A stretch of 64,000 nucleotides of DNA from Bacteroides sp. MSB163 (GCF_036416795.1 NZ_CP143867.1:1674001-1738000); one strand, 5' to 3'; counted from the first letter of the stretch, positions 1 through 9,367 are shown. The notes: generated by a model not told the origin, from the letters alone. Numbers and translations: made by a program.

Positions 1-66
1 TCATTTAGCATATTTGATGCATTTTTCCAGAAGAACACTTTATCGGAAAAAGAATGCTTTATGTGA
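1..66 (+). other. possible 3' end of an upstream gene
   Basis: The window opens in a frame that stays open for 21 codons and ends with TGA at 64-66. The peptide (ending KNTLSEKECFM) could be the tail of a regulator like the TPR protein that precedes the DUF3244 gene at 26.5 kb, but it is too short to assign. The remaining bases up to 198 hold no clear gene. A weak -7-like box, GACTTTTG, lies near 157-164 before the DUF3244 gene. Confidence 0.2.
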
Positions 67-198
67 ACGGATCGGTGTTGAACAGAACAGTGAATTTAAA
101 GAAATCTTGCGCGAAATATAGGGATGGCACACTTGTGACACACTCTTTTCGCATGGACTTTTGTAGTTTAGCGGCATCAAACAAAAAAGTTATGCATT

Positions 199-609
199 AT
201 GAAAAGAGTATTATCTATTTTATTTCTATTCTTGATTTTAGGTAGCTCAGTAAAAGCACAATTGGGCTTTGGAGTTAAGGAGATTGTGTTTGTACAAAAA
301 AGTGGTGACAGAGATATAAGTGATCAGGCTGAATCTACCAGTCCGGAAGATGCTCCCAAAACTCGTAGTGTTGTTCTCCAACCGGTTTATGCTTACTTGG
401 ATAATGGAGAAATAACTGTTTATTTTGCAACAGTATTCCCTACTGTTGCAATCAATGTTATTAATGAAACTACAGGGAAAACTGTTTGTTCAAAGGCGCT
501 TCTTAGTCCTACAAACTTTTCTATTGATTTGAACGGAGAAGATAGTGGAGAATATATAATAGAGGTTATTTCTGACGGAACCTCCTTTGAAGGCACTTTT
601 TCTTTATAA
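199..609 (+). CDS. secreted DUF3244-type small protein
   Basis: A 136-residue exported protein. Residues 1-20 form a signal peptide ending in VKA before Q21. The mature part is a short beta-rich domain of the DUF3244 type: a TRSVV..PVYAYLDNGEITVYF start, a central ..INVINETTGKTV.. strand pair, and a GEYIIEVISDG..FEGTFSL end. The 129-residue protein at 26547 has the same layout and matching motifs, so the two are paralogues. Function is unknown; the family is common in Bacteroidales beside secreted-protein maturation genes and regulators. It lies 27 bp before the thiol-oxidase fusion gene on the same strand, so co-transcription is likely. Family assignment is by recognition of the motif pattern. 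Confidence 0.75.
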   Translation: MKRVLSILFLFLILGSSVKAQLGFGVKEIVFVQKSGDRDISDQAESTSPEDAPKTRSVVLQPVYAYLDNGEITVYFATVFPTVAINVINETTGKTVCSKALLSPTNFSIDLNGEDSGEYIIEVISDGTSFEGTFSL

Positions 610-636
610 TATCCTGATAAATAAACGAAGGTAATC

Positions 637-2175
637 ATGACCGGGGCTGATAACATCAGTGTCGTACTTTATCAATATCTGCGGACATTGTCCGTGAGAG
701 TAAGTAGAGATACTGTACATCGCCTGCTTAGTACTCCGTTGGGAGACAGTATGCGCGGCGTCAGTAATGCACTGGATGCGCTTCATATAAAAAATGAGGT
801 ATTTCGGCTCCTGTCACATGATTACTTTTCAAAACTGGAAACTCCTTTTATCACAATGCTTGAGGTGGACAAAAAATCTTTTTGTGTTGTGACGAAAAAG
901 GACGGTTTCATCGTAGAATTTATCAATGGAGAGGGTGGAAAACAGCATGTAAAGGTAGACAAGTTTCTACAGCATTGGACAGGTACAGTCCTATTGGGAG
1001 AACCTACTGAAGCAACACCGAACGAGCAATTTTATATAATGAGAAATATCGTATTTTATTTATTGCGTTATAGATTCATTATTGCTTTGCTCTTTGTCCT
1101 GATATTGGGACTCCAGACTGCATTTTGTCAGAGTCGGTCGCTTGCCTTTATGTTCTATTTATCTGCATTGGTTTTTGGAATACTCGTATCTGTCGCCATC
1201 CTCTACAAAGAGCGGGTGAACGGGGAGTTCATGGAGCGATTCTGTAATATCGGTAAGGTAGTGAATTGCAATGAAGTGTTCCACTCTAAAGGGGCAAGTA
1301 TAGCAGGGTTAGGGTTAGGGGAATTATCTCTGCTATACTTTGCGCCTCTTTATCTATTCTCGCTTATCCGGCAGGATGATTTTTATATAATTTCTGTTGT
1401 ATGTTGTGCTGTAGCCGTGACGCTTTCTTTATACTCTATTATTTATCAGGTTTTTATTTTGCGTAAAGCCTGCATGCTTTGTGTATTGGCTGATTTTGCA
1501 GTATGGGGTAGTGCGGTAGCTCTTTATATATTGAAAAATGATTTTGTAATGGAGCTGTCATTATCCTCACTTTTCGCATTTGTGGTCATAGGGTATATCT
1601 GTTTGATTTTTGAACTACAGTTAAGAGCCATACAAACCGGAGAAAAGGAAAGGATTATTTTAAAGAAATATTTTGGCAGCCTGCTTAACCCGGAAACTTT
1701 TCAAACATTGTTGGCATTAAAACCTCAGATCGGGAAAATGGTAAGTCGGGATATTGCATTGCATAATCAAAAAGAAGGTAGTAATGAATTGATGATAGTG
1801 ACTAATCCCAATTGCAAGAATTGTGCAAGTGTTCATCGTCATATAGTAGAAATTGCTTCAAGTGTTCCCGTGTCATTAGTATTGGTAACATTTCCAAATG
1901 ATAGGTTGGGTGAGGAAATTGCCCAGGTTATTATTGCGGCTTATTACGTTGTCGGTTGGGATAGGGCAATAGAGCTTTTGCGGGAGTGGTATGAAACCAG
2001 GCACATGGAAGACGCGGGTATATATAGTATAACGGCTGAGGTACGTGATGTGTGGACAAAACAACAGATATATTGTCGGGAACAAAAGATAAGTAAAACC
2101 CCTTCTGTCATAGTGAATAAGCATTATGTGCCGGAGGTATACCCATTATCAGATTTAAGATTTGTATTGACATAA
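637..2175 (+). CDS. membrane VKOR / thioredoxin fusion with degenerate C39-like N-terminus
   Basis: A 512-residue inner-membrane protein. Residues 1-120 resemble a peptidase C39-like domain but lack an N-terminal catalytic cysteine, so this part is probably substrate-binding only. Residues about 137-330 contain several membrane segments and the vitamin K epoxide reductase (VKOR) cysteines: C203 and C211, the conserved serine S217, and the quinone-proximal pair C279-M-L-C282. Residues about 380-512 form a thioredoxin-like domain with C393-K-N-C396. VKOR homologues pass electrons from an attached thioredoxin to quinone and so drive disulphide formation in exported proteins. Here that would be disulphide formation in the periplasm; the substrate is unknown. 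The preceding secreted DUF3244 protein is a possible client, but it has only one cysteine in its mature part. A terminator follows at 2324. Confidence 0.8.
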   Translation: MTGADNISVVLYQYLRTLSVRVSRDTVHRLLSTPLGDSMRGVSNALDALHIKNEVFRLLSHDYFSKLETPFITMLEVDKKSFCVVTKKDGFIVEFINGEGGKQHVKVDKFLQHWTGTVLLGEPTEATPNEQFYIMRNIVFYLLRYRFIIALLFVLILGLQTAFCQSRSLAFMFYLSALVFGILVSVAILYKERVNGEFMERFCNIGKVVNCNEVFHSKGASIAGLGLGELSLLYFAPLYLFSLIRQDDFYIISVVCCAVAVTLSLYSIIYQVFILRKACMLCVLADFAVWGSAVALYILKNDFVMELSLSSLFAFVVIGYICLIFELQLRAIQTGEKERIILKKYFGSLLNPETFQTLLALKPQIGKMVSRDIALHNQKEGSNELMIVTNPNCKNCASVHRHIVEIASSVPVSLVLVTFPNDRLGEEIAQVIIAAYYVVGWDRAIELLREWYETRHMEDAGIYSITAEVRDVWTKQQIYCREQKISKTPSVIVNKHYVPEVYPLSDLRFVLT

Positions 2176-2323
2176 AGATTTATTGTAGATTTAGTAATTA
2201 ATAACCGGAACCTTAACTTTGTTTATCTGATACTGATAGCTCAACAGAAGTTGGGCTTCAGTAACAGTAGCATTCAATATAATGGTATTAGGTGCTTTAT
2301 AGCTGTTTTGTAATCGGATAACT

Positions 2324-2355
2324 AAAAAAGCACGAGCCTTCCGGCCCGTGCTTTT
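2324..2355. terminator. bidirectional rho-independent terminator
   Basis: AAAAGCACG pairs perfectly with CGTGCTTTT around a short GC-rich loop, giving A-rich and T-rich flanks on both strands. It sits between the converging VKOR fusion gene and the reverse-strand DUF3836 gene and can serve both. Confidence 0.85.
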
Positions 2356-2387
2356 CAACTAATTGTTAACTTTAATTTCTATATTTA

Positions 2388-2891
2388 TTACTTTGCAATT
2401 GCTAATAGATTGGTCGTGAAGTCCATCTGCTTGTGGTTAACCAGAGTCCAATCTGATTTATTCTTATTGTCTTGCTTGTAGGCTTTGTAAGCCGTCGGCA
2501 TATTTGCGTCATTCAGTTCGTATACACTTTTCTGAACGGCTTCATCATAAGCTTTGTGAGATTCGTTCCAGCGGGCGTAATTCATGGTTATTTCATTATC
2601 GCTGTACTGGTAAGTCATTTTGAAATAGGGCACCCATGCATCTTTTGCACCATCCCATTTGGATGCTTCTTTGCTAATCAGACGGTTTTGGTCGTCATAA
2701 GTAAAAGTGTATTGCATGTGGCGTTGCAGATAAGAGCCTTCTTGCTTGAAGATAGTTTTGGATGCGACTAATTCGCCGTTCATCACTTGATTTGTTATGA
2801 AACCGTCCTGAGCTTTCACTTCGGAGTTGAGAACACTTGCTACCATAATAGCTACCAATGCGACTGCTTTAAATAAACTTGTAGTTTTCAT
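2388..2891 (-). CDS. secreted DUF3836-type protein
   Basis: A 167-residue exported protein. Residues 1-27 are a signal peptide ending in VKA. The mature part is built from short strands of the type YTFTYDDQNRLISKE and KMTYQYSDNEITMNY, the repeating Y-x-Y-D pattern of DUF3836, which resembles YD repeats. Function is unknown. It is transcribed alone, converges with the VKOR fusion gene, and diverges from the GH89 gene across a 340-bp intergenic region. Confidence 0.7.
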   Translation of the reverse strand: MKTTSLFKAVALVAIMVASVLNSEVKAQDGFITNQVMNGELVASKTIFKQEGSYLQRHMQYTFTYDDQNRLISKEASKWDGAKDAWVPYFKMTYQYSDNEITMNYARWNESHKAYDEAVQKSVYELNDANMPTAYKAYKQDNKNKSDWTLVNHKQMDFTTNLLAIAK

Positions 2892-3082
2892 AATCTTTAT
2901 TTTTTAATTGTTACTATTTCTATTTGGCTTTCGCTCTTATCTGTTAGACGGAACTACTTGTTGAAAAGTGGCAGATAATCTTTATTTTTTTGCTGACCGC
3001 TTTCGCTTAATAATAGTCAATTCCTGTGCCAAAGTGATAAGTGATTGAAAATCAGTAAATAATAAAAATGATAAGCTGTTCA

Positions 3083-3116
3083 TTATCGGACAGTTGTCCG
3101 CTTATTATCGAACAGT
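3083..3116. promoter_or_regulatory. 22-bp-spaced direct repeats upstream of the GH89 gene
   Basis: TTATCGGACAGT at 3083-3094 recurs as TTATCGAACAGT at 3105-3116, 22 bp start to start, which is two helical turns. The first copy also holds the inverted halves CGGACA and TGTCCG. These features suggest an operator for either divergent gene (DUF3836 or GH89). The rest of the 340-bp intergenic region (2892-3231) is AT-rich and holds no gene. Confidence 0.4.
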
Positions 3117-3205
3117 GACCTGAATAAAACAAAATATTTATTCCTTTTGAGACATGAGTTCAAACATTTGGTACATTATCAATATCCTTTTATCGATAAC
3201 GCAAC

Positions 3206-3213
3206 TATTTTTG
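3206..3213 (+). promoter_or_regulatory. Bacteroides -7 box of the GH89 gene
   Basis: TATTTTTG matches the Bacteroides primary sigma -7 consensus TAnnTTTG. It lies 18 bp before the GH89 start codon, giving a very short leader. Confidence 0.5.
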
Positions 3214-3231
3214 TCTCCAAAATAATATGCT

Positions 3232-5499
3232 ATGAAGAATTTCTGTTTGATTACCTTATTTATTTGTTTCAGTGGTTTGCCGGTATGGGGTGGCGGAACG
3301 TCGGAAAAGGCAGTGTATGACCTGATAGAGCGGGTTACTCCCGGTTATGCTTCGCAGTATCGGTTAGAGATAATACAGCCGGAAAATGGAAGTGATGTTT
3401 ATGAAGTGGATGGTGACGGGCAGAGAATTATTCTGCGGGGAAACAATGCTGTCTCCTTGGCAACTGCTTTCAACTGGTATTTGAAGTATACGTGCCACGC
3501 CCATGTATCCTGGTTTGGTAATCAATTGAAATTGCCTGCGAAATTGCCACAACCTGCGAATAAAGAACGGAGGATTATTAATGGAAAATACCGCGTTTAC
3601 ATGAACTATTGCACGGTAAGCTATACTGCGGCGTGGTGGAATTGGGAACGTTGGCAACAAGAACTGGACTACATGGCGATGAATGCTATCAATATGCCTT
3701 TGTTTTCTGTAGGGCTGGATGGTGTATGGTATAATACGCTGTTACGTTTTAATTTTACGGAAGAAGAAGCCCGGGCTTTTCTCACTGGGCCGGGACATTC
3801 GGCGTGGCAGTGGATGCAGAATATTCAGAGTTATGGAGGTCCTTTGCCTAAATCGGTGATAGACAAGCATGTCATATTGGGTAAAAAGATACTGGCGCGT
3901 CAGTTGGAATTAGGGATGCAACCTATTCAGCAGGGCTTTTCAGGATATGTTCCGCGGGAATTGCAAGCTAAATATCCGCAAGCCAAAATCAGCATGAAAC
4001 GGAAGTGGTGTGGTTTTGACGGTACTGCTCAACTAGACCCGACTGACCCTTTGTTTCATGAAATGGGCTTGGCTTTTCTGGAAGAGCAAGATAAATTGTT
4101 TGGTAGTTATGGGGTATACGCAGCCGATCCTTTTCATGAGAGCGCTCCCCCGATAGATACACCTGAATATCTGACAGGGGTGGGACAGACCATACATAAG
4201 CTTTTCCAGACATTTGATGCGGGAGCTTTGTGGGTGATGCAGGCATGGAGTATGCGGGAAGATATAGTGAAAGCTGTTCCTAAGGAATCTTTACTGATAT
4301 TGGACTTAAACGGATCGAAAACTGCTGCTAACGGTGGTTGGGGATATCCTGTGATAGCTGGTAATCTTCATAATTTTGGCGGACGTATCAATATGCATGG
4401 CGATTTAGCTTTGCTGGCTTCTAACCAGTATAAGAAAGCGAAGGCGCGTTATCCGAATGTGTGCGGGTCCGGACTTTTTATGGAGGCCATTGAGCAGAAT
4501 CCTGTTTACTATGAACTGGCTTTTGAAATGCCCAATCATGCTGATAGTATCCCTTTGCAGGCATGGCTTGCAGCTTATGCCGAACGTCGGTATGGAGCGA
4601 AATCTGCTGCTGCCGGAACAGCGTGGATGTACCTGTTGGAAGGTCCTTATCGTCGGGGTACGAATGGAACGGAAAGGAGCTCTATTGTAGCTGCTCGTCC
4701 GGCATTGAATGTAAAGAAGTCTGGCCCGAATGCGGGTTTGGGTATTCCTTATGAACCGATGTTGGTGATTCGGGCTCAATCGCAACTTTTGAAGGATGCT
4801 GATAAACTGGCATTTTCCAAACCTTATCGTTTTGATATTGTAGATGTGCAACGCCAGATGATGACTAATCTGGGGCAATTAGTGCACAAAAAGGCGGCAG
4901 AAGCATTTGTTGCCAAAGATAAGGCGGCCTTTGCCTTGCACTCAGGGCGTTTCCTTGAATTATTGAGAGATATGGATGAACTGCTTTATACACGCAGTGA
5001 GTATAGTTTTGACAGATGGTTGACGGAAGCCCGCAGTTGGGGAGAGACTAAAGAGGAAAAGGATCTGATGGAACGTGATGCAACTTCATTGGTCACTATT
5101 TGGGGAGCTGATGGTGATCCGCGTATATTTGATTATTCATGGAGGGAATGGGCAGGTTTGATTAATGGGTATTATTTGCCTCGCTGGCAGAAATTCTATG
5201 CAATGTTGCAGGGACATTTGGATGCAGGTACTGACTATCAGGAGGAAGGGCTACCCCTGGCTTACGGTAGAGAAGATTTCCGTGCAAACGACTTTTACAA
5301 CCGGCTTGCTGAATGGGAACTTGCCTATGTGGATCAGACGGGTAAAGCACGAACACCTGTCACTCATGGGGATGAACTGGTCGTTACCTGTCGTTTGTTT
5401 GATAAATACCTGAAACTGTCTCGTGAATATTATGCGGACTTCTCGGGTGTGGGAGAAATCAAGGAAGAATGTACTTATGAAAATGTCGGTGAGGAGTAA
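3232..5499 (+). CDS. alpha-N-acetylglucosaminidase, GH89 (NAGLU-like)
   Basis: A 755-residue exported glycosidase with a signal peptide at about 1-20. The order is that of NAGLU: a small N-terminal domain (residues 25-105), a (beta/alpha)8 catalytic domain (about 115-440) and an all-helical C-terminal domain. Conserved segments include NYCTVSYTAAWWNWERWQ and the two catalytic glutamates, E303 in AADPFHESAPP and E418 in GLFMEAIEQNP. Family members remove terminal alpha-N-acetylglucosamine, for example from heparan-type glycosaminoglycans or mucin O-glycan caps. The enzyme stands alone with no SusC/SusD beside it, so it probably trims host glycans in the periplasm or at the surface. The length is normal for the family. 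Confidence 0.92.
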   Translation: MKNFCLITLFICFSGLPVWGGGTSEKAVYDLIERVTPGYASQYRLEIIQPENGSDVYEVDGDGQRIILRGNNAVSLATAFNWYLKYTCHAHVSWFGNQLKLPAKLPQPANKERRIINGKYRVYMNYCTVSYTAAWWNWERWQQELDYMAMNAINMPLFSVGLDGVWYNTLLRFNFTEEEARAFLTGPGHSAWQWMQNIQSYGGPLPKSVIDKHVILGKKILARQLELGMQPIQQGFSGYVPRELQAKYPQAKISMKRKWCGFDGTAQLDPTDPLFHEMGLAFLEEQDKLFGSYGVYAADPFHESAPPIDTPEYLTGVGQTIHKLFQTFDAGALWVMQAWSMREDIVKAVPKESLLILDLNGSKTAANGGWGYPVIAGNLHNFGGRINMHGDLALLASNQYKKAKARYPNVCGSGLFMEAIEQNPVYYELAFEMPNHADSIPLQAWLAAYAERRYGAKSAAAGTAWMYLLEGPYRRGTNGTERSSIVAARPALNVKKSGPNAGLGIPYEPMLVIRAQSQLLKDADKLAFSKPYRFDIVDVQRQMMTNLGQLVHKKAAEAFVAKDKAAFALHSGRFLELLRDMDELLYTRSEYSFDRWLTEARSWGETKEEKDLMERDATSLVTIWGADGDPRIFDYSWREWAGLINGYYLPRWQKFYAMLQGHLDAGTDYQEEGLPLAYGREDFRANDFYNRLAEWELAYVDQTGKARTPVTHGDELVVTCRLFDKYLKLSREYYADFSGVGEIKEECTYENVGEE

Positions 5500-5664
5500 T
5501 CTTGTTCCGACAAATGTATTTAAAACAAGTGTTTAAACTTCTCTTTTATTAAATCTCCTTAAAGAAAGCCCGATGCGTCACTTTTTATTTGTTATTTTGC
5601 ACCAAATTCGGGTATAGTGCGGTCTGTTAGGTTCAGGCTGCGCTTCATTATTGCAGAACGTTCA

Positions 5665-6567
5665 ATGAATAAACTCACCATAAAAGTCTGTCCGGTATGT
5701 GGTAGTGCGCATATAGAGCGTGCTATGACTTGCATAGACCATTATGCTTCCAGCGAGGCATTTTATCTGTGCCGCTGTCAGGATTGCGACTTTCTCTTTA
5801 CGCAAGATTTTCCTGTGGAGGCTGAGATAGGCAAATATTATGAGACTCCCGATTATATTTCCCATTCTGATACGAAAAAGGGCCTTATGAATAAGGCGTA
5901 CCATTGGGTGCGTGGTTATATGCTGGGGCACAAGGCACGTCTGGTGGCTCGTGAAGCACACCGGAAAGAAGGACATTTGCTGGATATCGGTACGGGAACT
6001 GGATATTTTGCCGATACCATGAAGCGGCGGGGCTGGCAAGTGGAAGCAGTGGAGAGGAATGCGCAGGCGCGCGTTTTTGCCAAAGAACATTTCGGTCTGG
6101 ATGTGAAGCCCGATACCGCATTACAGGATTTTGCTCCCGGAAGTTTTGATGTCATCACTTTGTGGCATGTAATGGAACATCTGGAACATTTGAATGAAAC
6201 GTGGGATACACTGAATAGCCTGTTGACGGAAAAAGGCGTGTTAATTATTGCCGTGCCCAATTGCTCCTCGTATGATGCGAAGAAATATGGTGCGCACTGG
6301 GCTGCCTACGATGTTCCCCGTCATTTATGGCATTTTACGCCCGGCACTATTCAGAGATTGGGAGCAAAGCATGAATTTATATTGGCTGCACGTCATCCGA
6401 TGCCATTTGATGCATTTTATGTGTCGATGCTAAGCGAAAAGTATATGGGACATTCGATGTCTTTCTTCCGGGGGGTACTCAGTGGTACGTTAGCGTGGTT
6501 CAGCGCGTTGGCGAGCAAGGAGCGAAGCAGCTCGATGATTTATGTATTCAGGAAGAAGCAGAAATAA
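5665..6567 (+). CDS. class I SAM-dependent methyltransferase with N-terminal zinc ribbon
   Basis: A 300-residue cytoplasmic enzyme. An N-terminal CPVCG ... CRCQDC motif forms a zinc ribbon. It is followed by a Methyltransf_23-type fold with the SAM-binding loop LLDIGTGTGYF and the post-motif WHVMEHLEHL. The ATG at 5665 is preferred over the in-frame GTG at 5617, because that GTG lies just downstream of a probable -7 box (TTATTTTG, 5592-5599) and adds 16 residues unlike the family start. The substrate is unknown; relatives modify sugars or lipids. It heads the ftsX-uppP-truB-queA-folK run, with 27 bp to ftsX. Confidence 0.85.
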   Translation: MNKLTIKVCPVCGSAHIERAMTCIDHYASSEAFYLCRCQDCDFLFTQDFPVEAEIGKYYETPDYISHSDTKKGLMNKAYHWVRGYMLGHKARLVAREAHRKEGHLLDIGTGTGYFADTMKRRGWQVEAVERNAQARVFAKEHFGLDVKPDTALQDFAPGSFDVITLWHVMEHLEHLNETWDTLNSLLTEKGVLIIAVPNCSSYDAKKYGAHWAAYDVPRHLWHFTPGTIQRLGAKHEFILAARHPMPFDAFYVSMLSEKYMGHSMSFFRGVLSGTLAWFSALASKERSSSMIYVFRKKQK

Positions 6568-6594
6568 GATGATAAAATGGTAAGGTGATAAGGC

Positions 6595-7476
6595 ATGAAG
6601 ACGAAAAGCAAGAATAATTCCGTATCCTATTTTGATATGCAGTTCATTACTTCCAGCATCAGTACGACGCTGGTGTTATTGCTGCTGGGATTGGTGGTGT
6701 TTTTCGTACTGACTGCTCACAATCTTTCTGTGTATGTAAAGGAGAATATCAATTTCTCTATTATCATCAGCGATGATATGAAGGAAACGGATATTCTGAA
6801 GTTACAAAAAAGACTGGATAAGGAAGTATTCGTACGGTCTACGGAGTATATTTCGAAGAAGCAGGCGCTTCGTGAACAGATTGAAGCCATGGGGACAGAT
6901 CCGCAGGATTTTTTGGGATATAATCCTCTTCATGCTTCTATCGAAGTGAAGCTGCACTCCGATTATGCGAATACCGACAGTATTGCCAAAATAGAAAAAG
7001 AAATAAAGAAGAATACCAATGTACAGGAAGTGCGTTATCAGGAAGACCTGATAAATATGGTTAATGAGAATATCCGTAATATCAGTTTGATGTTGTTGGG
7101 ATTGGCTGTATTACTGGCTTTCATTTCCTTTGCATTGATCAATAATACCATCCGGCTGACTATTTACTCTAAACGCTTCCTGATTCATACGATGAAGCTG
7201 GTAGGTGCGAGTTGGAGTTTTATCAGGCGTCCGTTCCTGTGGCGTAACTTCTGGATCGGTGTGTTGGCGGCTGTCATTGCCGATGGTGTTCTGTGGGCTG
7301 CGGCATATTGGCTGGTGGTGTATGAGCCTGACCTGATCAGTGTAATCACACCCAATGTTATGTTGCTGGTTTCCGTATCGGTGCTTGTATTTGGAGTGTG
7401 TATCACGTGGTTCTGTGCATACCTGTCTATCAATAAGTTCCTACGGATGAAGGCGAGTACGCTTTATTATATATAG
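6595..7476 (+). CDS. ftsX: cell division ABC-transporter permease FtsX
   Basis: A 293-residue inner-membrane protein with FtsX architecture: one N-terminal membrane helix (about 22-45), a periplasmic domain (about 50-160) and three C-terminal helices. The FtsX/MacB-type stretch ALINNTIRLTIYSKR lies after the second helix. FtsX works with the ATPase FtsE at the division septum to activate peptidoglycan hydrolases. ftsE is not adjacent here. It is followed after about 90 bp by the DUF3098 gene, an order often seen in Bacteroidales. Confidence 0.92.
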   Translation: MKTKSKNNSVSYFDMQFITSSISTTLVLLLLGLVVFFVLTAHNLSVYVKENINFSIIISDDMKETDILKLQKRLDKEVFVRSTEYISKKQALREQIEAMGTDPQDFLGYNPLHASIEVKLHSDYANTDSIAKIEKEIKKNTNVQEVRYQEDLINMVNENIRNISLMLLGLAVLLAFISFALINNTIRLTIYSKRFLIHTMKLVGASWSFIRRPFLWRNFWIGVLAAVIADGVLWAAAYWLVVYEPDLISVITPNVMLLVSVSVLVFGVCITWFCAYLSINKFLRMKASTLYYI

Positions 7477-7566
7477 TATTGAACATTACAGCTTATACAT
7501 TAATAAAGAAATAAGAGATGTTTTGAGTGAAGTTAAATTGTAAACAATTAAATCATAAATAAAGAG

Positions 7567-7830
7567 ATGAGTAAAGAGAAATTTGCTTTCGATAAAACTA
7601 ACTTTATCCTGCTTGCCGTTGCAATGGCGGTGGTGATTATCGGTTTTATTCTGATGACAGGTCCGGTGTCTACCCCGACACACTTTGAACCGGATATTTT
7701 TAGTGCGAGACGTATTAAAGTAGCTCCCGTGGTATGTCTTGTGGGGTTTTTACTCATGATATACGCTGTATTGCGCAAACCGCGTGACAAGCAAATGAAT
7801 AATGAAGGAATGAAAAATTATAATTCATAA
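7567..7830 (+). CDS. small two-helix membrane protein, DUF3098
   Basis: An 87-residue protein with two hydrophobic helices (about 11-31 and 52-70) joined by a short segment TPTHFEPDIFSARRIKVAP, the DUF3098 pattern. Function is unknown. Its steady position between ftsX and uppP suggests a role in the cell envelope or division. It lies 10 bp before uppP. Confidence 0.85.
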   Translation: MSKEKFAFDKTNFILLAVAMAVVIIGFILMTGPVSTPTHFEPDIFSARRIKVAPVVCLVGFLLMIYAVLRKPRDKQMNNEGMKNYNS

Positions 7831-7840
7831 ATCAACTTAC

Positions 7841-8644
7841 ATGGAATGGTTTGAGGCGCTCATCCTGGGTTTGATCCAGGGATTGACAGAGTATTTGCCG
7901 GTAAGTAGTAGCGGACATTTGGCTATCGGTTCGGCATTGTTTGGTATTCAGGGAGAGGAAAATTTGGCATTTACGGTGGTAGTGCACGTAGCTACGGTGT
8001 TCAGTACAATGGTGGTCTTGTGGAAAGAAATCGAATGGATTTTCAAGGGACTGTTTAAGTTCCAGATGAATGATGAAACACGTTATGTAATCAATATCCT
8101 GATATCTATGGTGCCTATCGGCATTGTGGGGGTATTCTTTAAAGATGAGGTGGAGGCAGTTTTCGGTTCAGGCCTGCTGGTTGTGGGTTGCATGTTGCTG
8201 GTAACGGCTGCTTTGCTGTCATTCTCTTATTATTATAAACCGAAGCAGAAGGAGAACATCTCCATGAAAGATGCGTTCATTATAGGTTTGGCCCAGGCTT
8301 GTGCGGTGCTTCCCGGACTTTCACGCTCCGGTACGACGATTGCAACCGGATTGTTGCTGGGTGACAATAAAGCAAAGCTGGCTCAGTTCTCTTTCCTGAT
8401 GGTAATGCCTCCGATATTGGGTGAAGGGCTGCTGGATGGTATCAAGTTGATGAAAGGAGAAGAGATTGCCGGAAGCATTTCAACGTTATCATTGCTGATA
8501 GGATTTATTGCAGCTTTTGTGGCGGGTTGTCTGGCTTGTAAGTGGATGATTAATATTGTGAAGAAAGGAAAATTGGTATACTTCGCTGTTTATTGTGCAA
8601 TAGCCGGTATCGTAACCATCGTACTGTCACAAATGCAAGGATAA
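7841..8644 (+). CDS. uppP: undecaprenyl-diphosphatase UppP (BacA)
   Basis: A 267-residue polytopic membrane enzyme, the usual length. It dephosphorylates undecaprenyl diphosphate to recycle the lipid carrier for peptidoglycan and O-antigen, and it can give bacitracin tolerance. Both signature motifs are present: GLTEYLPVSSSGH at residues 14-26 (E17, H26) and PGLSRSGTT at about 157-166. truB follows after 3 bp, so the genes are co-transcribed. Confidence 0.97.
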   Translation: MEWFEALILGLIQGLTEYLPVSSSGHLAIGSALFGIQGEENLAFTVVVHVATVFSTMVVLWKEIEWIFKGLFKFQMNDETRYVINILISMVPIGIVGVFFKDEVEAVFGSGLLVVGCMLLVTAALLSFSYYYKPKQKENISMKDAFIIGLAQACAVLPGLSRSGTTIATGLLLGDNKAKLAQFSFLMVMPPILGEGLLDGIKLMKGEEIAGSISTLSLLIGFIAAFVAGCLACKWMINIVKKGKLVYFAVYCAIAGIVTIVLSQMQG

Positions 8645-8647
8645 CGG

Positions 8648-9349
8648 ATGAAGTTTAAAGAAGGAGAAGTATTATATTTCAATAAACCGCTGGGATGGAC
8701 ATCGTTCAAGGTTGTGGGACATGCGCGTTACCACATCTGCCGGCGGATGAAAGTAAAGAAGTTGAAAGTAGGCCATGCCGGTACGCTCGATCCTTTGGCA
8801 ACAGGGGTGATGATTGTCTGTACGGGTAAGGCTACGAAGAGAATAGAAGAGTTCCAGTATCATACGAAGGAGTATGTCGCTACCATTCAATTGGGTGCCA
8901 CTACCCCCTCTTACGATTTGGAACACGAGATAGATGCCACTTACCCTACTGAGCATATCACGCGGGAGTTGGTGGAAGAAACGTTGAAGACATTTATCGG
9001 TGAGATACAGCAGGTTCCCCCCGCCTTTTCGGCCTGTATGGTAAATGGCAAACGCGCCTATGACCTGGCACGTAAGGGCGAAGAGGTAGAGTTGAAACCG
9101 AAGTTGCTGGTGATTGACGAGATAGAGTTGCTGGAATGTAATCTGCCGGAAATTAAAGTCCGTGTGGTATGCAGTAAAGGTACTTATATCCGTGCCTTGG
9201 CCCGCGACATTGGTGAAGCGCTGAACAGTGGCGCCCATCTTACGGCTTTGGAACGCACCCGTGTAGGTGATGTCCGGCTGGAAGATTGCCTCGATCCGAT
9301 GGATTTTAAAGAGTGGATAGACGCTCAAGAGATAGAAACAGAAGAATAA
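8648..9349 (+). CDS. truB: tRNA pseudouridine(55) synthase TruB
   Basis: A 233-residue enzyme that makes pseudouridine at position 55 in the T-loop of tRNAs. The catalytic motif GTLDPLATGV is at residues 45-55 with nucleophile D48, and KGTYIRALARDIG is the conserved later motif. The C-terminal PUA region is short, as in other Bacteroidetes. It sits between uppP (3 bp) and queA (18 bp) in one transcription unit. Confidence 0.97.
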   Translation: MKFKEGEVLYFNKPLGWTSFKVVGHARYHICRRMKVKKLKVGHAGTLDPLATGVMIVCTGKATKRIEEFQYHTKEYVATIQLGATTPSYDLEHEIDATYPTEHITRELVEETLKTFIGEIQQVPPAFSACMVNGKRAYDLARKGEEVELKPKLLVIDEIELLECNLPEIKVRVVCSKGTYIRALARDIGEALNSGAHLTALERTRVGDVRLEDCLDPMDFKEWIDAQEIETEE

Positions 9350-9367
9350 CTTAAAGAAAGAATAGAT

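Noticed and set aside
54..245. 63-residue forward frame at the window start
   Set aside because: It overlaps the start of the secreted DUF3244 gene and has no signal or motif.
5617..5664. GTG start for the methyltransferase
   Set aside because: It lies only about 18 bp after a probable -7 box and adds residues unlike the zinc-ribbon start of the family.
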